DNA of 64,000 bases from Halanaerobacter jeridensis (GCF_016908315.1 NZ_JAFBDQ010000006.1:124001-188000); one strand, 5' to 3'. Counted from the stretch's first letter, positions 23,647 to 32,587 are shown. Program-made: numbers and translations. The notes: generated by a model not told the origin, from the sequence alone.

Positions 23647-24180
23647 TTATACACTTAAAGTAGTAATCGTTTTTACAACTTGCTTCTCTTTAGTGTAACT
23701 ATGATAAGTAATCCATTTTAATTCTTCATCAGTATTCATAATTTCAATACTAGTTACAGCATTATCACCTGGAAAGATATAATATAATTTGTTTTCCTCT
23801 TCTTGCTGGAGGGAATAATTAAAATCTTGATACTTATTTTGATTCTCAAAATTAATAATCCTTAAAGTGAAATTATATTTAATAGAATCTTCCAGCAGTC
23901 TACTATGTTCAAATCCTAAATTGATTTTTAAACCTTTGTTGTACAAAAAATCAAATTTTTCTTCAACCTTCACACAAGCTAAGATTTCAATTAATTTTTT
24001 ATTAGATAATTCTATTTCTACTAAATGACTGCTTCCAATAATAGAAAAAGAAAATAAATAATCCTGCCAAGTAATAGCTAGAGTATCTAAAACATTTAAT
24101 TGATGATCGAAATTTTTAGCTGTGAATAATTTATACTCTAAATCAGTTAGAGATTGTTCTTGATAATCTAGTTCACTCAT
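23647..24180 (-). CDS. DUF2617-like protein of the PspA cluster
   Basis: A 177-residue soluble protein with a beta-rich pattern: LEYKLFTAKNFDHQLNVLDT, LVEIELSNKKLIEILACV, LRIINFENQNKYQDF and LYYIFPGDNAVTSIEI. In other genomes this position between DUF4178 and DUF4247 genes is held by DUF2617 proteins, and the early HxL-type segment fits, but I am not certain of the family. The next gene upstream ends 2 bases before this start. Confidence 0.6.
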   Translation of the reverse strand: MSELDYQEQSLTDLEYKLFTAKNFDHQLNVLDTLAITWQDYLFSFSIIGSSHLVEIELSNKKLIEILACVKVEEKFDFLYNKGLKINLGFEHSRLLEDSIKYNFTLRIINFENQNKYQDFNYSLQQEEENKLYYIFPGDNAVTSIEIMNTDEELKWITYHSYTKEKQVVKTITTLSV

Positions 24181-24182
24181 CT

Positions 24183-24701
24183 TTAATTCTCCTCAACAGG
24201 ATAAATTTCTAGTAAATTTTCTTCAATACTGCAGCCAATACTTATTTCTAAGGCCGATCCCCATCTTTCTACTGAAATCATTGCTTCTCCTGCTTGATAA
24301 TCAGCATAATTCATTTTCTGACCTGTTTTAGCTCCTACTTTTCCTTTAGTTCTAATATTAGCCTGCCCTTTTTCAACTAAATTAAAAGTCTCTCCCTCAT
24401 ATTCCACTGCTGCAGGATAGCCTTGAGAAAAACTACTATATAATTGATGGTCAGACGGTAGTTTTTCAAATAATCCTAGCTCCAAACTATCATCATCTTC
24501 TACATAGAGCCAGAAACTCTGCTGCTTATCAGCTAAATGATAATCAGACCACTCATAACATCCTTCTTGATATTTAATGGTGCCTAAAATTTTATACTCA
24601 TTTAAGTCATACTCGACTATATCACCTATTTCTAAATTAAGCACCGTCTTTTTATGATTTGTTGTCTCTTTTTTACTTTTGAACAGATCGAATAAACCCA
24701 T
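24183..24701 (-). CDS. DUF4178 domain protein
   Basis: 172 residues: a short Lys-rich head (MGLFDLFKSKKET), then the DUF4178 beta-rich core with LEIGDIVEYDLNEYKILGTI, YEWSDYHLADKQQSFWLYVE and a later EVERWGSALEISIG-like strand. DUF4178 proteins recur with PspA, polyamine-synthase-like and DUF350 or ion-channel genes and are thought to help in envelope-stress responses. It is the first soluble gene after the K+ channel. Confidence 0.85.
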   Translation of the reverse strand: MGLFDLFKSKKETTNHKKTVLNLEIGDIVEYDLNEYKILGTIKYQEGCYEWSDYHLADKQQSFWLYVEDDDSLELGLFEKLPSDHQLYSSFSQGYPAAVEYEGETFNLVEKGQANIRTKGKVGAKTGQKMNYADYQAGEAMISVERWGSALEISIGCSIEENLLEIYPVEEN

Positions 24702-24729
24702 TTTTTTAAACTCCTTCCTTTTTTTGTAA

Positions 24730-25743
24730 TTACATTATACTATCTTTGCTTATATAAATCAAATCATCAGTAGTAGTAATTATTTCATCATTAGCTGGAT
24801 TAGTTATTATTTCACCTTTTCGTTTGATTCCTAAAATAATAATATCCTGTTCCTGCTTATACTTATTCAATAGATCAATAAACTTGATACCGCTATCGTC
24901 TGCTGGTAATGGCAACATATAAATTTCATTGCCATTTTTATTAGATAGTAGTTCTTCAATAAAATTAGAAGTGCCCTCATAAAAGGCTGTTCTAACTAAT
25001 AATTGACTATTTAACTGATTAGTAATAATAATTTCATCCACATTAGCATTAACAAAATGTTTTTTGTTCTGCCTATTTTCTACTTCTACAACAGTATAAA
25101 TATCTGGATTGAGGCTTTCAATTGTTAAGGCAGATAATACAGTAGTGCTATCGTTAGCATCTTCATTGAGAACAATTGCTTTACTAGCCTTATCAATTCC
25201 AGCTCTTTTTAGTGTAACTTCATCATCTATATTCCCCCTGACAAAATGAATATTTTCTTTGTCAGGATAAGGGTCTTTCTCTATATTTGCTACTAAAACT
25301 ATTTTTTGTTTCTCTTCTTCATTTAAAGCTTGAGCTATAACTTCTTGGGCTATTTTACACCAGCCGCAGATTACTAAATGATCATTATAACTTGCTTTCA
25401 TTTCTCCAAACTCCTTTCTATTTTTTAATCTCATAAACAAATTAGCAAATTCGGCAGTAAAAGCCCCAAAAGTTCCAATGCCTAAAACCATTAATAAAAT
25501 AGCAATGATTCGTCCGCGAAAGGTTACTGGGAATATATCACCATAACCGACTGTAGTCGATGTCACAATACTCCACCATAATGCATCTTCAAAAGTTTTG
25601 AGCTGTTGATTTGGTTCTACTTCTAAAATGAATAATGAAGATAATAAAATTATGGCCACAACAATAATAATTAGATTTCTCACTTTTTTAAAATTGATTT
25701 CTGTTTTAATATTTTCTAAATAACTAAATAATACTGTAATCAT
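24730..25743 (-). CDS. Potassium channel with RCK (TrkA-N/TrkA-C) gate
   Basis: 337 residues. Two membrane helices (about 20-42 and 78-100) flank the selectivity filter TTVGYGD. A TrkA-N Rossmann domain follows (DHLVICGWCKIAQEVIAQAL, with GWCK in place of the classic GxGxxG), then a TrkA-C domain ending DLIYISKDSIM. This is a 2TM/RCK K+ channel of the MthK or Kch style, gated by a nucleotide or ion at the RCK ring. It lies 28 bases before the PspA-type cluster and is probably its first gene, which suggests a link to membrane potential. Confidence 0.9.
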   Translation of the reverse strand: MITVLFSYLENIKTEINFKKVRNLIIIVVAIILLSSLFILEVEPNQQLKTFEDALWWSIVTSTTVGYGDIFPVTFRGRIIAILLMVLGIGTFGAFTAEFANLFMRLKNRKEFGEMKASYNDHLVICGWCKIAQEVIAQALNEEEKQKIVLVANIEKDPYPDKENIHFVRGNIDDEVTLKRAGIDKASKAIVLNEDANDSTTVLSALTIESLNPDIYTVVEVENRQNKKHFVNANVDEIIITNQLNSQLLVRTAFYEGTSNFIEELLSNKNGNEIYMLPLPADDSGIKFIDLLNKYKQEQDIIILGIKRKGEIITNPANDEIITTTDDLIYISKDSIM

Positions 25744-25857
25744 TCTACTCCCACCTTTCCACTACCATTATTTTACTTTCAATACAGCTGGTTGTTTTCC
25801 TTCTTTTTCCATAAATTAATTTATTCTTAACATGTGTCTAGTAGTAGATTAATTCGC

Positions 25858-25914
25858 AAAAAAATAAAAAAAGCTACCCCCTTGGCAACAAATTGCATCA
25901 GCCAATGAGGTAAC
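25858..25914 (-). terminator. Terminator of the LUD gene
   Basis: On the minus strand GTTACCTCATTGGC pairs with GCCAAGGGGGTAGC (one mismatch, several G-U), followed by TTTTTTTATTTT. Confidence 0.8.
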
Positions 25915-25945
25915 TTCGCATACTTAAATTAAGTTTTCCAATCTA

Positions 25946-26581
25946 TTAATATCCTAATTCTTCTCCTACTAAAATTACCTTAATTCTTCCTGCTGTTTTT
26001 GAATTTCTTGTGATCAACTTTTGACAGCAAATACAATCATCAACTAAACAATCATGACACTCTCCAGTTTCAGCACAAGGAGTATTTTGATCAAGGCGCA
26101 TAGCATTAATTGGAGCAGCATGATTTCTAACTCTATCTAATGCAGCCTCTTCATCACTAACTACTTTATTCATTCCAGCAACAATAATTACATTTTTCGG
26201 ACCATAAATTAAAGCAGCAATTCTATTGCCCCGTCCATCAATATTGACTAATTTACCATCTAAAGTAATTGCATTGGAACTCATAAAGTAATAATCAGTA
26301 TTTAAAGCTTGATGATACATTTTATCTTTTTCTGCATCATTCTCAGCTTCAGAACGATCAATTGTATCATAGTCACCATTATTTAATTCTTCCACTAAGC
26401 CAATATCTTCAATAGTCATTGAACCACCCCAAGAAACACTAGTACCAGAATCAGCTAATTCTAATGCCTTATCAACAGCTTCTTGACGCGTAGAACAATA
26501 ATATCCTTCAATATTTCTTTTTTCAAATTCTGCAATTATGTTTTGCGCTGTAGTTTGATAATATTCTTCTACCGGTTCCAC
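25946..26581 (-). CDS. LUD domain (DUF162) protein
   Basis: 211 residues with the LUD/LutC fold: AQNIIAEFEKRNIEGYYCST, VSWGGSMTIEDIGL, YFMSSNAITLDGKLVNIDGR, GNRIAALIYGPKNVIIVAG. The C-terminus has a Cys cluster CAETGECHDCLVDDCICCQK. The domain is found in LutB/LutC lactate-utilisation proteins and many anaerobe proteins of unknown substrate; the terminal Cys set could bind an Fe-S cluster. It is a single gene with its own terminator. Confidence 0.87.
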   Translation of the reverse strand: MEPVEEYYQTTAQNIIAEFEKRNIEGYYCSTRQEAVDKALELADSGTSVSWGGSMTIEDIGLVEELNNGDYDTIDRSEAENDAEKDKMYHQALNTDYYFMSSNAITLDGKLVNIDGRGNRIAALIYGPKNVIIVAGMNKVVSDEEAALDRVRNHAAPINAMRLDQNTPCAETGECHDCLVDDCICCQKLITRNSKTAGRIKVILVGEELGY

Positions 26582-26667
26582 AAAAAAACCTCCTTATAAG
26601 TATTATGATTTCTATTAATAATATATTATGTATTGCATATATAATTCCTGCTATTAAAGCTAATGAT

Positions 26668-26800
26668 TATCTATATAAATCTAAGGCCAAGTTTAAGATT
26701 AAGTAAATCCAGCAAGTTTTTCTGAGTGGTATCAAATTTAGGTTATTAATGAGTCTTATCGCAATTAATAGTAACAACCTCAATTTAAGACCATTCCTGC
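26668..26800. repeat. Degenerate half-copy of the hairpin element family (copy A)
   Basis: TATCTATATAAAT at 26668-26680 matches the outer end of the 41750-42310 element. The following CAGCAAGTTTTTCTGAGTGG and TTAATGAGTCTTATCGC match the left arms of copies B and D. The right arm is mostly lost (AACCTCAATTT remains). The 444-base gap 26582-27025 holds only this copy and copy B. Confidence 0.6.
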
Positions 26801-26802
26801 CC

Positions 26803-27028
26803 CCACTCTAAAAGTAAGACTGCCTTAGATTGAGATGAAATTATTTCGGAGTGACTTTAAATTTGGTTTGATAATGAGTCTTAATAAAGTAAAAGGGGAA
26901 TAAATTTTGATTTGCTTAATTTATTTTAATTAAGCTAAATTTATTCCCCTTTTACGAGTTTAGACGAATCAAACTAAATTTATAAACGAAGAAACAATCT
27001 CATCTCAATCCCGCCAGCCACACTTTTA
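26803..27028. repeat. Long imperfect hairpin element (copy B)
   Basis: The arms GATTGAGATGAAATTATTTC (26828 on) and its partner near 26991-27010 pair, as do AAATTTGGTTTGAT with ATCAAACTAAATTT, and the tip AAAAGGGGAATAAATTT (26891 on) with its complement near 26938-26953. Between the paired blocks the two arms differ in the same way as in copies C and D (ATGAGTCTTAATAAAGT on one side, a TTCGTCTAAA-type block on the other). The far end overlaps the stop codon of the sulfotransferase gene. Confidence 0.8.
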
Positions 27029-27943
27029 TAATTTATCTTGCCACTCTTTCTCCGTCCCATAATCAAACTTGTCCATCCATTTCCCGCAGTGTTTTTGTAA
27101 TATTTGGGCTCGCTTTGGACTCCATTCCAGCCATTTAGGAAACTTTTTCTTTTTAGCATTCGAGTGTACCTTTTGGTCCATCAATTCCGGTTGATAATTA
27201 ACTTCTTTAGTATATCCATCTTGAAAAGTACTGGAAAACTGCAACATATCAGTAAAGTAATCATCACGAGTTTCTGGATTAAATAGATCTTCAAAGCGAT
27301 AGACCTTAAAGTTATCTGCTCCTTCTAACTTAGAGAATACAAATTCATTTAGATAATTATAATACCAACAGTATTTCTCAAACTTACTCATACTACTCCA
27401 CTTATCACTATAGGGATCATCATCTAAATATCTAGCTTTTAAACTCAAATCTAAGCAATCTATATCCAAAGGGCCGTAAAGTATATATTCTAAAGTATTA
27501 AGAGCAGAACGGACGAAGTTTCTAGGATCTCTAATAATAAATACAATCTTACTATTAGGGAAGACTTCATCTAATAGATCAAGGGCGCCATACATATGCC
27601 CACTAGATTCCACGTAAACCCCTGAATCCAGCTGTTTCATTAACCCTTCCCGCATATTACGAATATATTCTTTAGCTTGCTTATCACTCACTACTCCTCG
27701 ACAACGGTCTGTACTTAGTTTAAACATCGAATGGCTTGGCTGTAGTTGGCCCCATGTCATGTGATAGAGACCATAACGTTTTATTTGTTTTGGTAATTTA
27801 TTTAATTTAGTTAACCACGGAGTGCCTGGTTCATGAATTGAGGTACAATCTGTAATCATTTCTGACATGACCCAAGCTAAAAATTGAGTCCCAGTCCGCC
27901 CCGTGGAAGATATAAAAACAGAATGTTGATTAAAAGAATTAAT
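27026..27943 (-). CDS. Sulfotransferase family protein, probable ATT start
   Basis: Sulfotransferases move sulfate from PAPS to an acceptor. The frame contains the PAPS 5'-phosphosulfate loop FISSTGRTGTQFLAWV, the 3'-phosphate site KIVFIIRDPRNFVRSAL (Arg and Ser), and a FEKYCWYYNYLNEF helix followed by VYRFEDLF. The first ATG (27868) lies after the loop and would delete it. GAGGAGG followed by 9 bases leads to ATT at 27943, which gives INSFNQHSVFISSTGRTG, so the real start is probably a rare ATT codon. It follows a glycosyltransferase, flippase-like and PAP2 gene; a glycolipid acceptor is inferred. Confidence 0.82.
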   Translation of the reverse strand: MNSFNQHSVFISSTGRTGTQFLAWVMSEMITDCTSIHEPGTPWLTKLNKLPKQIKRYGLYHMTWGQLQPSHSMFKLSTDRCRGVVSDKQAKEYIRNMREGLMKQLDSGVYVESSGHMYGALDLLDEVFPNSKIVFIIRDPRNFVRSALNTLEYILYGPLDIDCLDLSLKARYLDDDPYSDKWSSMSKFEKYCWYYNYLNEFVFSKLEGADNFKVYRFEDLFNPETRDDYFTDMLQFSSTFQDGYTKEVNYQPELMDQKVHSNAKKKKFPKWLEWSPKRAQILQKHCGKWMDKFDYGTEKEWQDKL

Positions 27944-27959
27944 TACTAAAAACCTCCTC

Positions 27960-29156
27960 TTACATCACCCAAATCTTATCATCAGTTTCAGATGTTTCTC
28001 CTGCAATCACTTTATAATAGAGAGATTCAACTTTTTTAGCAAATTGTTCAGCTGATAATTCTTGTGCATCTTCATAAGCTTGCTTAACTAATTGTTTAGT
28101 CTTAATCTCATTAGATAATGTTTCCACTAATAACGCAGGCAATTCATTATCCTCTTTAAAGACCCGCCCATTAACTTCATCTTGAATCATATTTTCTAAA
28201 TTCTTATCGTATTTTGCTACTACAGGAACTTCAGCCGCCATTGCTTCTACAAAGGTTAACCCCTGTGTTTCAGTAGTCGAAGCACTAACAAAGGCATCAC
28301 CAAGTTGATAGTACTTACCGATTTCTTCCCATGGCTGTTCACCAGCAAAAACAACTGCCTCTGCAATTCCTAGTTCTTGGCTTAATTGCTCTAACTTATC
28401 TCTACTTGGCCCATCACCTACAATTAAGAATTTTGCCTCTGGTAACTCCTCTAAAAGTTGAGGGAATTGCTCGATAATTACATCAATACTCTTCTCTTCG
28501 GCTAAGCGACCAATATATAACACAACAGGGTCATCTTTATCAATACCTAAACTTTCTTTTAGTTTTATAACTTCCTGCTCCTGATAATTTTCCTTTTTAA
28601 ATTTAGTCAATTTAATCCCAGTAGGTACTACTTGAATTTTATCTTCAACACCATAATTAGTTAAGGCTTCTTTTACTTTATCAGTTGGGGCAATAATTTG
28701 GTCACAGTTTTTACAGTAGAGTTTAGTTATCTTTTGGGCCAACTTAGAAGCAGATTCCATAAACTTACCGCCAGTGATATAATGCATATAGTCTTCATAC
28801 ATTGTATGATAGGTATGCACTACAGGTAAATCCAACACCTTAGCTATAAATCGCCCTAATAATCCTACAGAAAATTCAGTCTGTGTATGGATCAAATCTA
28901 AATCAAGATCTTTTATCTTCTTGATAATTTTATAAGATTTTAAGACCCCAAGTCGTTGTTCAGGAATTAAAGGCACCGAAAAACTAGATAATCTAATAAT
29001 CCCTTCTTCAGATTCTTTCTCACAGCGAGGGTCATTAATGGTAATAATAGTTACTTGATGGCCTAATTTTTCTAACTCATCTTTTAACATTTTAGTAGAC
29101 GTTACCACTCCATTCACCTGCGGCTCATACGTATCCATAAAAATTCCAATATTCAT
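27960..29156 (-). CDS. GT4-family glycosyltransferase
   Basis: 398 residues, GT-B fold. The N-terminus MNIGIFMDTYEPQVNGVVTS and the region TYHTMYEDYMHYITGG match diacylglycerol glucosyltransferases and phosphatidylinositol-type mannosyltransferases. The donor half has LYIGRLAEEKSIDVII, FLIVGDGPSRDKLEQL, and STTETQGLTFVEAMAAEVPV (the E-x7-E motif). The neighbours (flippase-like, PAP2, sulfotransferase) point to membrane glycolipid synthesis. The exact sugar and acceptor cannot be read from the sequence. Confidence 0.88.
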   Translation of the reverse strand: MNIGIFMDTYEPQVNGVVTSTKMLKDELEKLGHQVTIITINDPRCEKESEEGIIRLSSFSVPLIPEQRLGVLKSYKIIKKIKDLDLDLIHTQTEFSVGLLGRFIAKVLDLPVVHTYHTMYEDYMHYITGGKFMESASKLAQKITKLYCKNCDQIIAPTDKVKEALTNYGVEDKIQVVPTGIKLTKFKKENYQEQEVIKLKESLGIDKDDPVVLYIGRLAEEKSIDVIIEQFPQLLEELPEAKFLIVGDGPSRDKLEQLSQELGIAEAVVFAGEQPWEEIGKYYQLGDAFVSASTTETQGLTFVEAMAAEVPVVAKYDKNLENMIQDEVNGRVFKEDNELPALLVETLSNEIKTKQLVKQAYEDAQELSAEQFAKKVESLYYKVIAGETSETDDKIWVM

Positions 29157-29175
29157 CTCAAATCCCTCCTAACTT

Positions 29176-30189
29176 TTAATCTAACTCTGGTCCCAAATTA
29201 AAGACTTTAAAACTGACTAGCCCCCCAAAAATAATGTAAGTGTAATAAGTGAAGAAACGCCATAGTGCAACAATAATCCCTACTAAAGAAGGATCTAATG
29301 TTTGCCCTAATAAACTAGCTAACACCGCTTCTACTCCACTACCTCCTGGAATTGGGATAAATAATACAATAGTATAAACTAACAACTGTAATAAAAACAC
29401 ATAACCAAGCGTCGTTTCTATATTAAAACTACTAATCACAAAATAAAGTACTGTAAATTGAGTAATCCACATTAAAGCTGTCAGTAAAAAACCTGATAAC
29501 AATTGTAATTTACTGTCTTTTAAATACAACCATACAGTTTGATAAAAGATGCGCACTTCTCTAGCAACTCCACGTTTCCAACTATATCTACGATCTTTAG
29601 CTAACAGTTTGCAGGCTAAAGAAGTATTTAATAACCAAAACCATCCTGCTACTAAATATCGTGGATGATATAATAAAAAGTAAACAATAAAGATTAAAAT
29701 GATGATAAATGTAATAATACTACTCAATAAAATTACTGGGCTCACATAGTTTGTAACAGTAGCAGTTAAATTGATTAAAACTAAAGGTAGACTAAAAGCA
29801 AAAAACAATAACCTAAAAATCAACTCTACTACCACAATAGCACTTGCCTCACCAGAAGAAATATCTGCTTTACTTAGAGCTACTATTTTAAGCGGTTGGC
29901 CCCCAATTCCTGAAGGAGTCACATTAGAAAAGAATTTACCGACTAATCCGATCTCAATCGCAGCAAGTAAAGGTAACTTAAAATCTACTCCCGAGGCTAA
30001 GACTTTTAGTTTTAAACCATTTAAAACCCAAGTTAACAACATCGCTCCTGCAACAATTACTAAATAAATCAAATTTAATTCCGTTAATGCTGACCATGTA
30101 TTTTGATCAACTGTAAAGAAAGTAATAGCTATTAAAACTGCTAAACTACTTCCTACAGCTAATAATATTTTATTTTTAAACTGTTTCAT
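29176..30189 (-). CDS. Lysylphosphatidylglycerol synthase-type flippase domain protein (UPF0104)
   Basis: 337 residues, about eight membrane segments, with the family marks LLAAIEIGLVGKFFSNVTPSG, GIGGQPLKIVALSK, and the C-terminal PIPGGSGVEAVLASLLG. This is the membrane half of MprF-like proteins without the aminoacyl-transfer domain; such stand-alone forms are thought to help lipids cross the bilayer and are usually beside glycosyltransferases, as here (20 bases to the GT4 gene). Confidence 0.87.
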   Translation of the reverse strand: MKQFKNKILLAVGSSLAVLIAITFFTVDQNTWSALTELNLIYLVIVAGAMLLTWVLNGLKLKVLASGVDFKLPLLAAIEIGLVGKFFSNVTPSGIGGQPLKIVALSKADISSGEASAIVVVELIFRLLFFAFSLPLVLINLTATVTNYVSPVILLSSIITFIIILIFIVYFLLYHPRYLVAGWFWLLNTSLACKLLAKDRRYSWKRGVAREVRIFYQTVWLYLKDSKLQLLSGFLLTALMWITQFTVLYFVISSFNIETTLGYVFLLQLLVYTIVLFIPIPGGSGVEAVLASLLGQTLDPSLVGIIVALWRFFTYYTYIIFGGLVSFKVFNLGPELD

Positions 30190-30222
30190 TGTGTCCCCCC
30201 ATATATTATATTAGAATGAACT

Positions 30223-30765
30223 TCAAACGAAAATCCCAAAGTGAACTAAATAAGCACAGGCAGTACCTAATAAGCCTCCCATTAATACATCAGATGGATA
30301 ATGAACTCCTAAATAAACTCGAGAAATACCTACTAATGAGGCTAAAGCTAATAATATACACTCCCAGCCCCAAATTGGAGTAGAAAGACTTAAAGTAACA
30401 GCTACTGAAAAAGCTGCCGTAGTATGACCAGAGGGAAAAGAATAAGGTTCAAAAGGGATATTGACTTGATCTATATTTTTTAATGTAATGTATGGACGAG
30501 GGCGATTAGTAATTCTTTTAACCACATGAACAATCAAGTGACTAACACCTAATGATAATCCCATTTCTAACCCCAGCTTATAATCGATAAATAGAAAAAC
30601 TGCTATTGCAGTTAAAATGGTAAATTTTGCCCCACCCAAATTAGTTATATAAGGCATTAAAAAGTCTAAAATTCTACAGCTAATTTTATTATAAATAAAT
30701 TCTAAAATTCTGCGATCTCCAATCAATAGCGTTCCCGCCATCCTTCCTTTAGGTGATCTATCCAC
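30223..30765 (-). CDS. PAP2 family membrane phosphatase
   Basis: About 180 residues with the three acid-phosphatase motifs in order: KRITNRPRP (K-x6-RP), FPSGHTTAA and SRVYLGVHYPSD. About five membrane helices. The family dephosphorylates phosphatidic acid, undecaprenyl pyrophosphate or phosphatidylglycerol phosphate. GAGGAGGG directly touches an ATG at 30771, so the GTG at 30765 with 6-base spacing is the likelier start. It is the first gene of the glycolipid-type operon and could supply diacylglycerol for the glycosyltransferase. Confidence 0.85.
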   Translation of the reverse strand: MDRSPKGRMAGTLLIGDRRILEFIYNKISCRILDFLMPYITNLGGAKFTILTAIAVFLFIDYKLGLEMGLSLGVSHLIVHVVKRITNRPRPYITLKNIDQVNIPFEPYSFPSGHTTAAFSVAVTLSLSTPIWGWECILLALASLVGISRVYLGVHYPSDVLMGGLLGTACAYLVHFGIFV

Positions 30766-30907
30766 TGGCATCCCTCCTCTGGGGCTTCAACTTTAATAAT
30801 AGCACTTTAATGTATTATCTGCAAATTACAATTCAATTATATAAAGCTAATATTACGAAAGGATTAAAAAAATATTAACTATCCGTAAATTCTGATGCTT
30901 TATATAA

Positions 30908-31372
30908 TTAATTATCGCTTAATTGTAATAAACTAATATTTTCTAATTGTTGTTGATAATAACTAAAATTAGGTTTTTGTCGACTATAAAACAAATGTGC
31001 TTGACAGTTACAATCACTAGCACCAAAACCTAGCAAAGGAACTGACATATTATCATCAGTTTTTAATAATTCTGCAAAGTGATGTTCATAACGTTCCTCA
31101 CTATAAAGATACCAAATAGATACTAAATTAGTTACAGCCCGCAAATAATCAATGTGCCAGTGGTTTTTCTTGTTTTTTTGACTATGTCTATTAACTCTTG
31201 CCTGCACTCCTCCGGGGCCAAGTGCACTACCAACATAAAGATAATAACCTGGTTGTAAGTCAAGTGTAGCTAATTTACCAACTTCAACCTCTTGCTCTTC
31301 ATCATTATATAATACTAAAATGTAATTGCCAGGTTCTTTATCAATAGTTGCTACAACAGGATTATCAGACAT
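30908..31372 (-). CDS. DUF123 GIY-YIG nuclease-like protein
   Basis: 154 residues with the GIY-YIG-type start PGYYLYVGSALGPGGVQARV NRH, then WHIDYLRA (the His/Asp pair), ending with a CNCQAHLF stretch. This is the Uri/DUF123 branch found in archaea and anaerobic bacteria; activity on DNA is inferred from the fold only. GGGAGGAG precedes the ATG. It lies 27 bases downstream of thiI. Confidence 0.85.
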   Translation of the reverse strand: MSDNPVVATIDKEPGNYILVLYNDEEQEVEVGKLATLDLQPGYYLYVGSALGPGGVQARVNRHSQKNKKNHWHIDYLRAVTNLVSIWYLYSEERYEHHFAELLKTDDNMSVPLLGFGASDCNCQAHLFYSRQKPNFSYYQQQLENISLLQLSDN

Positions 31373-31398
31373 CTTTTCTCCTCCCGGATTAATAAAAA

Positions 31399-32577
31399 TT
31401 AGAGTTCGATTATTTCAGCATTCTCAATAGCTTCAGTAATTAATTCTTCTACCTCTAAATTCTCTTCACTAGCAGTTATCTGTTCCATTTCAGGATGTGT
31501 TTCAGGTGTATCAGGAACAAATACAGTACAGCAATCTTGAGCTGGCTTCGTAGATAATTTATAAGTGCCTATCTCTCGGGCCTTATTAATTATTTCTTCT
31601 TTGTCAAAAGCAATTAATGGGCGCAAGATAGGTAACTCAGCTATTTGATTAGTTACTTGCAGCGAATCTAAAGTTTGACTTGCTACTTGAGCAATACTTT
31701 CTCCTGACACTAAAGCTTTGCCGCCTCTATTTTTAGTAATTCTTTGCGCAATTTTAATCATCTGTCTGCGCATCACTAAAGTAATTAAATCAGCGTGACA
31801 GTGTTCATTAATCGCTGTTTGCACAGCAGTAAAATTAACAACATGTAACTTTAATTCAGGTTGGTAGCGGGCTAACTGTTCAGCTAAATCAATCACTTTT
31901 TCCTTGGCCCGTTCACTAGTAAATGGTGGTGTGTGAAAATAAATAGGTGTTATCTCTACCCCACGTTTCATAGCTAACCAACCAGCAACTGGACTATCAA
32001 TTCCTCCTGATAACATCAATCCCGCTTTATCAGAAGTACCAACAGGTAAGCCACCTAACCCCTGCTTGTCTTGACTATATATATAGGCTTGTTGATCGCG
32101 GATTTCAGCTGTTAATTCTAAATCAAAGTCTTCTAAATCTACTCCTAGAGCTCCATCAGGAGTGTTTTCTAAAAGATAAGCTCCTAATTCTCTATTTAAC
32201 TCCATTGTATCTAAAGTAAAACTCTTATTACTACGATTAGTAGTAATTCGAAATAATAATGGTTCTTTAGCTGTCGCTTCTAATTCTTCTTCAACTAATT
32301 TTAGAGCTTCCTCTTTTATATTTTCTACATCCAAAGCTGCCTTTTGCGCTGGACAAATACCAACTATTCCAAATACATCTCCCAGCTTCTTTAAAACATC
32401 TTCAGTTGCAAGATCAGTTTCTACAAAAATACGACCAAAAGTTTTGTATACTATTGGTTTAGCCCCTAACTCTTTCAAACTTTCTTCAATGTTTTCTATC
32501 AATTTATCTTCAAACTTATATCTATTGTTCCCTTTAATACCAATTTCTCCATATCTAATTAAAAACAAATTATCCAT
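31399..32577 (-). CDS. thiI: tRNA 4-thiouridine synthase
   Basis: Adds sulfur to uridine 8 of tRNA and serves thiazole synthesis. 392 residues: an N-terminal ferredoxin-like/THUMP region (MDNLFLIRYGEIGIKG, FGIVGICPA), then the PP-loop AGLMLSGGIDSPVAGWLAMK RG and the late QDCCTVFVPDTPETHP with the Cys used in persulfide chemistry. The extra rhodanese domain of E. coli ThiI is absent, as in most Firmicutes. AGAGGTG selects the ATG at 32577. The cysteine desulfurase that would supply sulfur starts just upstream and ends 11 bases before it. Confidence 0.94.
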   Translation of the reverse strand: MDNLFLIRYGEIGIKGNNRYKFEDKLIENIEESLKELGAKPIVYKTFGRIFVETDLATEDVLKKLGDVFGIVGICPAQKAALDVENIKEEALKLVEEELEATAKEPLLFRITTNRSNKSFTLDTMELNRELGAYLLENTPDGALGVDLEDFDLELTAEIRDQQAYIYSQDKQGLGGLPVGTSDKAGLMLSGGIDSPVAGWLAMKRGVEITPIYFHTPPFTSERAKEKVIDLAEQLARYQPELKLHVVNFTAVQTAINEHCHADLITLVMRRQMIKIAQRITKNRGGKALVSGESIAQVASQTLDSLQVTNQIAELPILRPLIAFDKEEIINKAREIGTYKLSTKPAQDCCTVFVPDTPETHPEMEQITASEENLEVEELITEAIENAEIIEL

Positions 32578-32587
32578 GTTCACACCT

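Noticed and set aside
27868-27943. Sulfotransferase gene lacking its PAPS loop
   Set aside because: The loop is encoded in frame just upstream of the first ATG, behind a good ribosome site, so the gene is complete with an unusual start.
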